Counted from the first letter of the stretch, positions 31,006-40,621 are shown. The stretch: DNA of 64,000 bases from Planctomycetaceae bacterium (GCA_027487485.1 JAIYDN010000112.1:124001-188000), one strand, 5' to 3'. Notes: generated by a model from the sequence alone, not told the origin. Numbers and translations: made by a program.

Positions 31006-32475
31006 TCAACCTTGGCTGGAGTTGGGGGATCGTTCCTTCGATTGCTGCAGCCATACTTGATCGGGACTGGCATGTTGCTGGGCCGCAAGTTGTTCAATGT
31101 TCTCGCGCTGATGCAGAATCAATCGAGTCAATTGATCTCGAGAATCGTTTACCAAGGCTAAGAACCCGTGAATCAATCCTTCGCCTTCCAGCTGACCGTT
31201 GGCAAACTTGGTCACCGCTTCCGACTTGAGATCGGCAAGCTCCTTCTGAAGGCGAATTAATGAAGCAAGATCGAGATTAGCAGAAAGCTCGTTGTGCAAA
31301 GATTCGCTTTCGATCGCGATGACGCGTTCCATGTAATTCGCGAAGCTAGATTCACGTCGCCTTCTAGCCTTTTGACGAGCCCATTGCACCACGAAAAAAG
31401 TCCCCCCTGCCAATGTTGCCGTGATAGCAAGAACCTTTTCAAAGTAGTCTACGGCATCCCCAGCGATGATCGGTTTGTTTCGTTGGCGGTAGGATTGAGT
31501 TCCAACATGCATTGGAAATTCCGTCGGCAAATCCAATAAACTTGCATCGATCGTAGGTCGTTCGTTCGTTGCGATGCTCGATTGAAATAAAACTTCTAGC
31601 AGTCGACTGACGGTGTCTCCGTCAACGCTTTTGTTGGCAACGAACAGCAAGCGAGTTCCAATCGTTGGTAATGTACGATTTGGCACCCGGCGTTCTACGG
31701 AGTAAGTGAAGGGGGGAATGTTGGTGGCAAACACATGCCTCCGATCGATGAGACTGCGATCTCCTTCCGCCCCAAGTTGTGCCATCGCTTCGATCGAAAA
31801 CGCCTCCCCAAACTCGACGGGTATCAATTGGTAGCTGAACGTATCAATCAAAGCGTTCGCAATGGGGGAAGGCAATGTGGATACAGAAAAGAAAGCATCG
31901 GGCATGGATTCGATTTCTTTGGTACCAATGAGTTCTGCATAGCTTTTGGTGTCCGAATGGAAATCGGGCGAGGCTCCGGTTTCATCGATCTGAAGGCCGG
32001 CGAATCGCAATACTTCGGTGGCCAACGCGTAACTACCACTTCCCGGTGTCCCTCGATTGATAGAATGGCCTTGCAGATGTTGCAGACCGTTCTGAAGGAC
32101 TGGCTCTAAAAGACCCGGCTTCACTAGGACATGCAACGGTTCTACATGCAGTGGGCAGATCTGACGAACGTTGCGAATTGTATCGTCGAAGAGTCCACCT
32201 TGTACCATGGCCAAATCGAAACTGCCGCTATTCAGTTTTTCCAGAGCCTCTTCGGAGCCGTCGGTTGGGATAACTTCGATATTGAATCCGAACGCTCGTG
32301 ATTCTTTAGCGAATTCAACTGCAAGACGATGTCGAATTCCTGTCGCATTGCCCGCTGTCATGCGTAATGACACGACACGGGGCGCCTTGGGTGTCCGCAA
32401 TCCTACCCAAGTACCTATCACAAGCAATGCCACCGCGGCTGCTAGAAGTCCCCATTCTCTCTGATTTCGAAGCAT
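31006..32475 (-). CDS. TAXI-family TRAP solute-binding protein with C-terminal membrane helix
   Basis: About 489 aa from MLRNQREWGLLAAAVALLVI. The TAXI-type periplasmic domain includes LRMTAGNATGIRHRLAVEFA, GSFDLAMVQGGLFDDTIRNV, PLHVLVKPG and INRGTPGSGSYALATEVLRF. Near residue 380 a second TM (VLAITATLAGGTFFVVQWAR) is followed by a basic stretch and a long helical, coiled-coil-like cytoplasmic tail. TAXI proteins usually feed a TRAP permease, but no DctQM gene is present. It lies 20 nt downstream of the PiT gene, so the two are probably co-transcribed. Confidence 0.8.
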   Translation of the reverse strand: MLRNQREWGLLAAAVALLVIGTWVGLRTPKAPRVVSLRMTAGNATGIRHRLAVEFAKESRAFGFNIEVIPTDGSEEALEKLNSGSFDLAMVQGGLFDDTIRNVRQICPLHVEPLHVLVKPGLLEPVLQNGLQHLQGHSINRGTPGSGSYALATEVLRFAGLQIDETGASPDFHSDTKSYAELIGTKEIESMPDAFFSVSTLPSPIANALIDTFSYQLIPVEFGEAFSIEAMAQLGAEGDRSLIDRRHVFATNIPPFTYSVERRVPNRTLPTIGTRLLFVANKSVDGDTVSRLLEVLFQSSIATNERPTIDASLLDLPTEFPMHVGTQSYRQRNKPIIAGDAVDYFEKVLAITATLAGGTFFVVQWARQKARRRRESSFANYMERVIAIESESLHNELSANLDLASLIRLQKELADLKSEAVTKFANGQLEGEGLIHGFLALVNDSRDQLTRLILHQRENIEQLAAQQHASPDQVWLQQSKERSPNSSQG

Positions 32476-32495
32476 TGTGAACTCGTTGGTGACAG

Positions 32496-33896
32496 TTATC
32501 CGAACATGTATCGGAACAACAGAAACAGTGTCGCGGACATTGTTAAGCAAACGGGCAACGTCAGAACCCAGGCCAGCAAGATTTTGGTTATGGTGCTTCG
32601 ATCAAGATTATTGATACCTCCCGAAGCGAACATTGCACCCGCGATCCCTGACGATAGAACGTGGGTGGTACTTACTGGCAACCCCAGGTAGGTCGACGCC
32701 GCAATCGTGCTCGCGGCAACTATCTCGGCAGTGGCACCTTGAGCGTAAGTCAAATGAGTCTTGCCAATTTTCTCGCCGATGGTGACCACGATTCGCTTCC
32801 ATCCAACCATGGTTCCAATCCCTAGAGAAAGAGCGATTAGCACAACCACCCAAAAAGGGGCATAGTCGGTGAACTGCTTTAGCTTTTCGGCATTTTCGTA
32901 CAACGATTTTGCTTCCGCCGATTTCGTGAAGTCGGGTTCATTCTTGAGACTCTTGAGTTCATTTCTCAGGAGCAAAATATTCTTTCTGACCTCAAAGCTA
33001 TTTGGTCCATACTTCGATTCGCTTGCAATGGTGGCGGACAGCAAAGCAAGCTGCTCCATCGCGGCATCTGCCTTTTCCAGCTTGGATCGGAAGTCAGGGC
33101 TTGGGGCTGTTTCTTTGGCAGCGACGAAATCCTGTTGAAGGATGACAACCGCTTTCTCAAGATCCTGTGTCGGGACATTTTGATTCAAGGCAAAGGTAGC
33201 CGGAATGATCCCGATCAAGATCAACATCATGAGCCCGATTCCCTTCTGTCCATCGTTCGATCCATGCGAGAATGAAACTAAACCGCAGGTAAGCACGAGA
33301 ATGGATCGAATCCACCAAGGCGGAGGCGCGTCACCTTCAGGGGACGTGAAGAGCGTCTTACTGCGTGCGAATAATTTCGACATCAAGCTTAAAAGCATGA
33401 TCGCAAGAATGAATCCGAAAAGAGGGGAGATCAACAAGGACAAGCCCACCTCGCCGGCCTTATGCCAGTTCACGGCCGCTTCGCCTGTTCCCGGCAGCAA
33501 ACTGTAAGCGATCCCAACGCCAACGATCGATCCAACCAAGGTATGGGAACTTGAAGCGGGAATTGCCAGAAGCCAAGTCCCAAGGTTCCAAAAGATGGCA
33601 GTCAGCAAGATGGCAGCTACCATGCATAAGCTGTGGCCCATATTTTGATCGACCAAGGTTTCCACAGGTAGCATGTTGATAATCCCCATGGCAACCGCCG
33701 TGCCGCCAACAAAAACCCCGATCCCATTCAGGATGCCTGACAACAGAACCGCTCGCCAGGGCTTCAGCGAGTTTGTGTAGATTACGGTTGCGACTGCGTT
33801 GGCGGTGTCGTGAAACCCGTTGATGAATTCGAATGCACAGACGCACAGAAGGCACAAAACCAACAGAATTGACATTCCAAGATCGAGTCCGAACAC
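32496..33896 (-). CDS. PiT-family inorganic phosphate transporter
   Basis: A 466-aa multi-TM protein with the PiT signature repeated at both ends: FEFINGFHDTANAVATVIYT (N-terminal) and YAQGATAEIVAASTIAASTY LGLPVSTTHVLSSGIAGAMF (C-terminal), plus SFSHGSNDGQKGIGLMML. A hydrophilic, helical loop of about 120 residues (QDLEKAVVILQQDFVAAKET ...) separates the halves and is larger than in most PiT proteins. Import of phosphate with a cation is the known family role. Co-oriented with the TAXI gene. A start seven codons later (MSILLVL) is possible. Confidence 0.9.
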   Translation of the reverse strand: MFGLDLGMSILLVLCLLCVCAFEFINGFHDTANAVATVIYTNSLKPWRAVLLSGILNGIGVFVGGTAVAMGIINMLPVETLVDQNMGHSLCMVAAILLTAIFWNLGTWLLAIPASSSHTLVGSIVGVGIAYSLLPGTGEAAVNWHKAGEVGLSLLISPLFGFILAIMLLSLMSKLFARSKTLFTSPEGDAPPPWWIRSILVLTCGLVSFSHGSNDGQKGIGLMMLILIGIIPATFALNQNVPTQDLEKAVVILQQDFVAAKETAPSPDFRSKLEKADAAMEQLALLSATIASESKYGPNSFEVRKNILLLRNELKSLKNEPDFTKSAEAKSLYENAEKLKQFTDYAPFWVVVLIALSLGIGTMVGWKRIVVTIGEKIGKTHLTYAQGATAEIVAASTIAASTYLGLPVSTTHVLSSGIAGAMFASGGINNLDRSTITKILLAWVLTLPVCLTMSATLFLLFRYMFG

Positions 33897-33959
33897 AGTT
33901 AGCTTTCTTTAGAGGAGATTATTGTCTTTGACGAGGCCGCCGGTCTGAAGGCATTTTAC

Positions 33960-34032
33960 TGAGCCGCGGGCGCTAGCCGCGTTACGGATTTGCTATAGAA
34001 ATACGTATGTCGCGGCTAGCGCCCGCGGTTCA
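33960..34032. repeat. Perfect-type palindromic repeat (REP)
   Basis: TGAGCCGCGGGCGCTAGCCG CG and CGCGGCTAGCGCCCGCGGTT CA form 22-bp arms with one mismatch around a 29-bp spacer. It lies between the PiT gene and the ABC transporter gene, where it could stabilise or end transcripts. Confidence 0.75.
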
Positions 34033-34151
34033 AAATGATGTTAAGGCTTGGAAACAGACATAGTCGAATTGGCTGACAACTTATGGCAACCAGGGCGCAA
34101 TTCGTGTTAAGCTCCTGTTAATTGCGACTGTGAAACTTGCAGCCAGCGTTA

Positions 34152-36410
34152 TTAGATTTCTTCGTGCAAATTGATTTGTTGCTGAGCTTGGTTGAGCCGG
34201 GAATACGTTCCGCCTTGCTTGAGCAAATCTTCGTGCTTTCCAATCTCGGTAATGCGTCCTTTCTCCAGGACGATAATTCGGTTCGCTTTACGCAAGGTGC
34301 TAAGACGATGAGCGATTGCGATGGTGGTTCGACCTTGGACCAAAACGTCGAGGGCTTCTTGGATCTCGCGTTCGGTTTCTGTATCTACTGCCGAGGTTGC
34401 TTCGTCCAGGATGAGAATGCGAGGGTCGGTGAGCAAGGCGCGTGCGATCGAGATCCGCTGCCTTTCCCCACCTGACAACGCCTGACCTCGTTCGCCCACC
34501 AAAGAGTCGTATCCGTCCGTCAAACGCAAAATGAAGTCATGCGCCTTGGCGGCTCGAGCGGCTTCGATGATCTGATCACGAGTTGCATCGGGACGACCGT
34601 AGGAAATGTTTTCAGCGATCGACCCAAAGAACAAGAAGGGTTCCTGGAGAACGATCCCGATATTGCTTCGATAGTCGGTGATGGGAAATGAACGAATGTC
34701 CGTGCCGTCAATCTTAATGGAGCCCCCCGACACATCGTAAAAGCGGCAGACCAAGTTGACCAAGGTGCTTTTGCCAGCTCCGCTTGGACCTACTAAACCA
34801 ATCATTTCACCAGGGGCAATATCCAGGCTGACATGGTGAATGACTTGTCGGCTACCATAGCGAAAGGTCACATCTTGGAGCGAAACAGCCCCGCGCACTC
34901 GACCTGGTGCGACGGGCTTCTGAGGTTCGGAGACACTTGGAACTCGATCGAGAATTTCGAAGATTCGATAGGTCGCAGCGGCGGTTCGCTGTGCGTTTGC
35001 AAGCAACCGGCTCATGTCATCCAGGCGCACGTACAAACGTCCAATGCTTACCAAAAACAACTGCAACGTTCCGACCGTGACACCGCCACGATAGACTTGG
35101 TAAACTCCGAAGCACCATACCACGAGCAATCCAAGATCCGTGAGCAAGGTGATGACTGGCGAAAATGCGGCCCAGAGCCGATTCACGCGATTGTTAGCCT
35201 CCAGTACGTGGTCATTGCTTTGACGAAAGCGATCGACTTCGCGATTCTCTTGGGCGAATGCCTTTACGACTCGAATGCCAGGGATCGTGTCCGCAAGAAC
35301 ATTCACCATTTCCGACCAAGCCACGCTTCCTCGAGCGAACCCCATTCGAATTTTGCTTTGGACACGGGAAACAAGCCAAGCGATGAATGGAAACGGAATC
35401 AACCCAACCAATGCGAGCATCGGATCGATACAGAACAACATGATCGTTGTCATCACAATCATGAGAACATCAGTGACGAAATCGAGCAGATGGATGGATA
35501 AGAAATCGCAGATGCGCTGGGCATCGTTGCTGATTCGCGAGATCAAGTCACCCGTTCGTTTGCCGCCAAAGAACTCCAGTGACAATTTTTGCAAATGGGA
35601 GTACGTGGCATTTCGAAGATCCGCGCTGACTTGTTCGCTAACGGATGCCAATACATAGGTTTTGGCCCAGCTCAATAGCCAGCTCAGAATCGCCGATAAC
35701 AGCATCCCACCTAATAGCCACGGAACTAAACCGAAGTCTCCCGATTGTCCTTCCTGGTGGGGAATCAACACATCATCGATCAGGGGTTGCATCAACAACT
35801 GAGGGAGCAGACTTGCGGATGTGCTGAGCAAAGTAAGCACAAACCCGACGATAATCATGGTAAGCCGGGGCTTGGCGAAGCGAGTCAATCGCCAAAGAGA
35901 GCGGCTTGTCTCGGGGACTGCGGTTGGGGCACAGTTGGCACAAACGGATTGCCCAACGGCCATGGTGCCACCACAGGACGGGCAAATCGACGCGGCCTGT
36001 TCGGAGGGGTCGAGCGAGCCTGCCTTGAGTTGCTTGTACTGCGCGACAAGCTGACCGCACTGGTTATTCTTGGCGGCGGTAAACTTCCAGGATTGCAGGA
36101 GACGATCGCGGCCTAGGACTTCCAAAATCGCGAGACCAGCGCGGTCAAGCTTCTTGATGTCATGAATCTCTTCCAAAGCCCATCGCTGAAATGCCCAGTC
36201 GCTTGCCCCGGAATGTTTAGGCTGGCTTCCGATCAGGGCTTGATCGGTCAGGATGACGTAGCCCTCTCCGAAGCGAAGGGAGGGGTCTAAGTTTGGAGTG
36301 AACGCGAAAACGATTTTTTCGTTGGGTTGCAATAACCCCTTCATGTGTTTTAAAACATCCGAAGGGAGTTGCAAATCAGTCGTCAGGTCGTGCTTGGTCG
36401 GTTCGTTCAC
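34152..36410 (-). CDS. ABC exporter with N-terminal domain and zinc ribbon
   Basis: A 752-aa fused half-transporter. Residues 1-130 form a beta-rich domain (KIVFAFTPNLDPSLRFGEGY VILTDQALIG) resembling a PH-like or 'lower' module. A zinc ribbon (ICPSCGGTMAVGQSVCANC) follows at about 143-161, then a six-helix TMD (about 185-475) and an NBD with Walker A (GLVGPSGAGKST), Q-loop (IGIVLQEPFLFFGS), signature (LSGGERQRISIARALL), Walker B (ILILDEATSAVD) and H-loop (IAIAHRLSTLRKA). All catalytic motifs are intact. Type IV exporters of this kind export lipids, peptides or drugs; the added domains may regulate it. Confidence 0.9.
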   Translation of the reverse strand: MNEPTKHDLTTDLQLPSDVLKHMKGLLQPNEKIVFAFTPNLDPSLRFGEGYVILTDQALIGSQPKHSGASDWAFQRWALEEIHDIKKLDRAGLAILEVLGRDRLLQSWKFTAAKNNQCGQLVAQYKQLKAGSLDPSEQAASICPSCGGTMAVGQSVCANCAPTAVPETSRSLWRLTRFAKPRLTMIIVGFVLTLLSTSASLLPQLLMQPLIDDVLIPHQEGQSGDFGLVPWLLGGMLLSAILSWLLSWAKTYVLASVSEQVSADLRNATYSHLQKLSLEFFGGKRTGDLISRISNDAQRICDFLSIHLLDFVTDVLMIVMTTIMLFCIDPMLALVGLIPFPFIAWLVSRVQSKIRMGFARGSVAWSEMVNVLADTIPGIRVVKAFAQENREVDRFRQSNDHVLEANNRVNRLWAAFSPVITLLTDLGLLVVWCFGVYQVYRGGVTVGTLQLFLVSIGRLYVRLDDMSRLLANAQRTAAATYRIFEILDRVPSVSEPQKPVAPGRVRGAVSLQDVTFRYGSRQVIHHVSLDIAPGEMIGLVGPSGAGKSTLVNLVCRFYDVSGGSIKIDGTDIRSFPITDYRSNIGIVLQEPFLFFGSIAENISYGRPDATRDQIIEAARAAKAHDFILRLTDGYDSLVGERGQALSGGERQRISIARALLTDPRILILDEATSAVDTETEREIQEALDVLVQGRTTIAIAHRLSTLRKANRIIVLEKGRITEIGKHEDLLKQGGTYSRLNQAQQQINLHEEI

Positions 36411-36490
36411 AAGTTTTCAAGTCAGGTCATCGGAATCGTTGGGAAAGAAAGCCCAAGGATACCCAAAACAGCCGATTGCGGTGAGCGCTC

Positions 36491-37771
36491 TCAGCGTTTT
36501 TTCTCGATCTGTTGCAATCGAGCTTCCAAGTTTTGCAATCGTTCTTGCGTCTGAGCCAATTCTTCGTTCACACGGTTTAATTCGAACTGCAATGATTCCA
36601 CGTATTCCGGAGTCAACATTTCCGAGGGGAAGCTGCGGTCATTAGCCTGAGATGGAGGCATCGATTCGTCGATAGCCAGAGGTACGCTTGCGGTGGTTAG
36701 CTGGCTGCCTCGGTAATAGGAAACGGAAATCACCTGACCGGGCTTGCATTGTTTGAGAATATCGAAAACCATTTCGGGGGACTGCACCGCCACACCATCC
36801 ATGTCAACAATGCAATCGCCGGGCTTGAGTCCCGCAGAAGCGGCGGGCGACTGGGCAACCACACCCGTGACTGCTGCGCCACGATAGGTTGGAATCGCAA
36901 ATTGTCTTCGGAATGCATCCGATAGATTACCTACGTTCAGACCAAAGAAGGCTCGGTTTGCGATAGGAACATAATCTCGTGAAGCTCCTTCCGGAGCCAG
37001 TTCAATAGCGGTGCCGGGTCGATTGCCGTGAATTTGACCAGCGATCGATCGATCCTGAAGGACGGCAATCAAGTTGGCGTTTCGACCCCGTCGCTCCACT
37101 AAAAACTTGACAGGTTCGCCTGGTGCATACCGAGATAGCTGATCCGCGAACGAGTCCACCGTCGTTACCGCTTGCCCTGCTACGCCAATCACTCGATCGC
37201 CATTTCGGAAGCCTGCCTTCCAAGCAGGAGAATTGTTAGCCACCTCGACTACGGTTAAACCGAATCCACCGCCCGGCAGGCTTTCCACAGTTAAACCAAG
37301 GAAACCACCACCCGCAACGGGAGGCTCCGGTTGTCGATTCAAAGGCTTTGGTGAAGAACTTTTGGCGGGAAAAGGAGAAGCAGGCAGCGTGAGAGGATTG
37401 CTGGTGTTGCTTGGTTTTTTAGGCAAGGTTTGGTTCGCTCGCGAACTTTTCTTCCCAGGTGCTGGCGGGGGTGGGGTTACTTTCTCAGCATTAGATTCAG
37501 CGTCAGCTTCTTGCGATGGCAACAATTCCGGAGCAACGGGGGAAGGCAATGTTTCGATCGATTGAGCATCTGAAGCTTCGACATCTGGGAACTGAAGAGT
37601 CCCTTCGGATTGTGGTGGCAGAGCGTCGGCGGCCTCTTTTTTCTCTTTTTCCTCCTGCTGCTTTTGAAAAAGCTTTTGCTCCAACTGCTTCAAGAAATCT
37701 TGAGCTAGCAAAGAAGGGGCTCCCAAAACCAAGATAAACATTGCAACAGTTGCGTACCAAGTGAATCGCAT
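36491..37771 (-). CDS. Secreted PDZ-domain protein with coiled coils
   Basis: About 426 aa from MRFTWYATVAMFILVLGAPS; a signal peptide is followed by a Gln/Lys/Glu-rich helix (FLKQLEQKLFQKQQEEKEKK) and a proline-rich linker. Two PDZ domains follow: GLTVVEVANNSPAWKAGFRN GDRVIGVAG, and AVTGVVAQSPAASAGLKPGD CIVDMDG. The C-terminus is a coiled coil (ELNRVNEELAQTQERLQNLE ARLQQIEKKR). No protease domain is present, so it is an HtrA-like substrate-binding or scaffold protein. The ORF-track extension of 48 residues is not used. Divergent from the TOPRIM gene. Confidence 0.8.
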   Translation of the reverse strand: MRFTWYATVAMFILVLGAPSLLAQDFLKQLEQKLFQKQQEEKEKKEAADALPPQSEGTLQFPDVEASDAQSIETLPSPVAPELLPSQEADAESNAEKVTPPPPAPGKKSSRANQTLPKKPSNTSNPLTLPASPFPAKSSSPKPLNRQPEPPVAGGGFLGLTVESLPGGGFGLTVVEVANNSPAWKAGFRNGDRVIGVAGQAVTTVDSFADQLSRYAPGEPVKFLVERRGRNANLIAVLQDRSIAGQIHGNRPGTAIELAPEGASRDYVPIANRAFFGLNVGNLSDAFRRQFAIPTYRGAAVTGVVAQSPAASAGLKPGDCIVDMDGVAVQSPEMVFDILKQCKPGQVISVSYYRGSQLTTASVPLAIDESMPPSQANDRSFPSEMLTPEYVESLQFELNRVNEELAQTQERLQNLEARLQQIEKKR

Positions 37772-37957
37772 CGTGAGCTTTCCATCGATGTTGGGAAAAA
37801 TTTGCAGGCGTTGGACCAACCGTGGCAATTGGAAACAATAAAACTTTTGTATCCGCTTCCCATGGCCATGTGAAGTATATCCAATTCGCCCATTCAAATC
37901 ATCCTCGGTTTCCACCGGATGGATTTCATTTTAAAGTCTCCAACCCGAGATCAAGCT

Positions 37958-38620
37958 ATGTTTCCATCTCGTCCCTTGAAACTGCTCGACTGTGCGTTTC
38001 AGCCAGAGGGGGTGGCTGCCGAACTGATGATCGTCGAGGGGGACTCCGCTTCCAGTTCCATTGGAGCGGCTCGCGATGAGCGATTTCAAGCCGTTTTACC
38101 GATGCAAGGAAAGCCTCTGAACGCTTGGAAAGCGTCCCGAACGAAAGTGGCTGCGAACCCTTTTTATCAAGCGATCATCGATACGATAGGTGCGGGCTGG
38201 GATGAATCGTTTGAGATCGAAAGGGTTCGATACGAGCGGATCATTTTGATTTTTGACCCAGATGCGGATGGCATTCACTGCAGCATGCTTGTCTTGATGT
38301 TCTTCTATCGATGGATGCGACCACTTCTTGATTCCGGGCGAATCTATTTGATTCACCCCCCCATGTTTGAACTCACCGCCCCGGGGCTTACCAAAATCGT
38401 TTGTGCGGCCAACGAAGAGGCTGCTAATTTGCAGGTGAAGCAACTGTTGGATGCTGGGTATTCGAATGTCAACAAGAAGCGATTTCGAGGGCTAGGCAGC
38501 ATGGGGCATGCCATCTTATCCAAGTACTGTGTTTGTTTGGAAACACGCTTGGCGGTAAAAATGAGGGCTTCGGATGCTACCGCCGCCATCGCCCTGTTTT
38601 CACCAAAACAAGGCCTGTAA
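37958..38620 (+). CDS. Free-standing GyrB/ParE-type TOPRIM protein
   Basis: About 220 aa (an ATG 13 codons upstream is an alternative start). It corresponds only to the TOPRIM part of type II topoisomerase B subunits: ELMIVEGDSASSSIGAARDE (EGDSA motif), QAVLPMQGKPLNAWKASRT, YERIILIFDPDADGIHCSML (DxD metal site), RWMRPLLDSGRIYLIHPPMF and KKRFRGLGSM. The GHKL ATPase and transducer domains are absent and there is no GyrA-type gene adjacent. The metal-binding acidic residues are kept, so it may act with another subunit or as a regulator. Confidence 0.8.
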   Translation: MFPSRPLKLLDCAFQPEGVAAELMIVEGDSASSSIGAARDERFQAVLPMQGKPLNAWKASRTKVAANPFYQAIIDTIGAGWDESFEIERVRYERIILIFDPDADGIHCSMLVLMFFYRWMRPLLDSGRIYLIHPPMFELTAPGLTKIVCAANEEAANLQVKQLLDAGYSNVNKKRFRGLGSMGHAILSKYCVCLETRLAVKMRASDATAAIALFSPKQGL

Positions 38621-38757
38621 ATCCCTAGGATGGACAAGTCCGCCGAGAAGGCTGGTTTGTTTTGAATACGTTTTGCAAAAAGCTTGACTTGCAAGTACAA
38701 TTAGATTCGTTCATCATTCCTGCGGTTGATTTTTGGCCACTCTAAGGCTTTTACACA

Positions 38758-39201
38758 GTGAATCCCTGGAAAAACAAGCTGATCTGGCTGCTTGTCAGTC
38801 TCTACTCCGCAATTGCGTTTGCGGGGCCAGGCTTGCATTTTGTCCCAGGTGTCTCTGGATGTGGTTCTCATTGTTCCGTTATTAACGTCGACTCAGGCCG
38901 CATCGATTCCTCCACGAGTTCCAATGCGTCTAGCGGTCATTGCGAGGACAACTGTCCATTTCACAAACACGCGATCGAAAAGGTAGCTCGAAAAGGCTCC
39001 GAACCGGCCGCTCGCGGATTACATAACCACGACGACTGCGCCGTTTGTAAACTTCTTGCGACTCTCAGCCATTCTCTCTTAGTCGATTTTCAGCTCGAAC
39101 AAGTCGAGCTATCGGTTGGTGTATCGGTGCAGCCGCTTCAAGCCGCTGACCGATTTTCTTTCGGACTATTTCAGTCACGTGCTCCGCCGGTCTACTGCTA
39201 G
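38758..39201 (+). CDS. Secreted His/Cys-rich protein (DUF2946-like)
   Basis: A 147-aa protein starting at GTG with AAGG upstream. A signal peptide (WLLVSLYSAIAFAGPG) precedes a mature region rich in His and Cys (GCGSHCS, GHCEDNCPFHKHAIEK, GLHNHDDCAVCKLLATLSHS) and a C-terminal SRAPP motif. The CxxC-plus-terminal 'RAPP' arrangement resembles DUF2946 proteins found near copper and metal-handling genes. Metal binding is inferred from the ligand-rich composition. Confidence 0.6.
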   Translation: MNPWKNKLIWLLVSLYSAIAFAGPGLHFVPGVSGCGSHCSVINVDSGRIDSSTSSNASSGHCEDNCPFHKHAIEKVARKGSEPAARGLHNHDDCAVCKLLATLSHSLLVDFQLEQVELSVGVSVQPLQAADRFSFGLFQSRAPPVYC

Positions 39202-39350
39202 GTTCGCAGTAGATTCCATGCGTTTTGATTGACTCTGCTGCTTGCCACTTCTCTTAGTGTCGATGTTCGCCGCTAACGCTGCGCGTCTTGCTTGCATCGA
39301 AGTCACAATCCATTGGTTTTCGCTGGCCATTCCAGCAGGCGTCTTGCACG

Positions 39351-40619
39351 ATGAAATACTATTCGCATTTGAATCGGTCGTTGAATCACGACTTTTGTCC
39401 GTGGGCTAATGCTTATGTTTATTGGCTGAAAAAACCCATCGGCTGGGTAACGCTCGCCTTCGTAGCTTCGTTATTGCTCGGGGTTGGTGTTTCCAATCAG
39501 GCCTTTCTTGCAACTGCTGCGATTGTGGCCTTGGGAGTAATCGGGTGCCTTTGGCCTTGGATTGTTATGGCGGGCCTGCGGGGTGAATTGAAATGGAATC
39601 AGCTGCGATGTGAAGAGGGGGAACCGATTCGCACGACTCTCGGTTTAACAAATCGTTGGCCATGGCCTGCTTGGGGTATGGTGATCGAGGCGGACGACGC
39701 GATTTCTTCCAATGTAGAAACACCTGGCCAACCGATCTGCCTTAGCCGAGTGCCTGCGGCCTCGGTCAGTGACTTTCAATGGGTTTGCAAACCAACGCAA
39801 CGTGGATGCTATCCCAAGAAGCAAGTACAGCTTTCGACTGGTTTTCCGTTTGGAATATGGACAAATAGCCGCAAACTTACGGTTGCGAAACCCTTGATCG
39901 TTTGGCCAAAGCTGTTCAAGCTAACCGATGTTCCATCTCACACGGGTAACCGCAGCAATGGAATTGGATCCGCAAGCGACATTGTTGGCGATGAAGGAGA
40001 TTGGATGGGGGTAAGGCCCTACCGGCCTGGAGATTCACTGCGCCAAGTCCATTGGGCTCAGACCGCTCGGCGAGACAGTTTGGTGGTTTTTGAACGCCAA
40101 TCCCGGAGCCGTCAGATGGTATCGATCAGCTTCGACCCCAATGCTGCGAAGAGCAGTTCGGAAGTTCAGCGAGAGTGGATGATTCGAATCTTGGCATCCC
40201 TGACGAACCACTTTTTGCAACACTCTTGGCAAGTCCAAGCTCAGCTGGATGAAGGCTGGACTGTTTTGTCGCCTGGTTCTTCTTGCAAACAGCAATGGAT
40301 GGATAGGCTGGCAACTTGGGATCATAAGCTTCACGATTCTAAAAACGTCGCAGTAACATCTGCGGTTCGGTCCGCGTTGCAATTCGTTATTAGCACACCT
40401 AGTGCAGCCAGTGAGCATTGCAAGTCCATTCCAAGTCATGAGCGGAGTCGTATGACTTGGATCTTGGTCGCGGCTGACGAACAGGAGACAGCGAACCTGG
40501 ATCTTTCAATGCTGAATCATTTCCTGGTCATCCACGTGAACAAAGAACCCGTCTTGCAGCTACAAGCTAAATGGCAGCGAATGTGTCAACGCACGACGCG
40601 GTCACTGGTGGGAGCATAA
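39351..40619 (+). CDS. DUF58 domain protein
   Basis: About 422 aa from MKYYSHLNRSLNHDFCPWAN, with two TM helices (ITLAFVASLLLGVGVSN, ATAAIVALGVIGCLWPWIV region) and the DUF58 core: GDWMGVRPYRPGDSLRQVHW followed by AQTARRDSLVVFERQ. DUF58 proteins pair with MoxR AAA ATPases and transglutaminase-like proteins in bacterial operons. That is what is seen here, with the transglutaminase-like gene starting next to its stop. Role unknown; proposed chaperone or assembly function. Confidence 0.88.
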   Translation: MKYYSHLNRSLNHDFCPWANAYVYWLKKPIGWVTLAFVASLLLGVGVSNQAFLATAAIVALGVIGCLWPWIVMAGLRGELKWNQLRCEEGEPIRTTLGLTNRWPWPAWGMVIEADDAISSNVETPGQPICLSRVPAASVSDFQWVCKPTQRGCYPKKQVQLSTGFPFGIWTNSRKLTVAKPLIVWPKLFKLTDVPSHTGNRSNGIGSASDIVGDEGDWMGVRPYRPGDSLRQVHWAQTARRDSLVVFERQSRSRQMVSISFDPNAAKSSSEVQREWMIRILASLTNHFLQHSWQVQAQLDEGWTVLSPGSSCKQQWMDRLATWDHKLHDSKNVAVTSAVRSALQFVISTPSAASEHCKSIPSHERSRMTWILVAADEQETANLDLSMLNHFLVIHVNKEPVLQLQAKWQRMCQRTTRSLVGA

Positions 40620-40621
40620 CT

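Noticed and set aside
33897-34151. Possible small gene between PiT and the ABC transporter
   Set aside because: Only the palindromic repeat and non-coding sequence were found.
40571-40621. ATG start for the transglutaminase-like gene
   Set aside because: It would overlap the DUF58 gene by 49 nt without a ribosome-binding site; the TTG at 40622 has GGGAG upstream.
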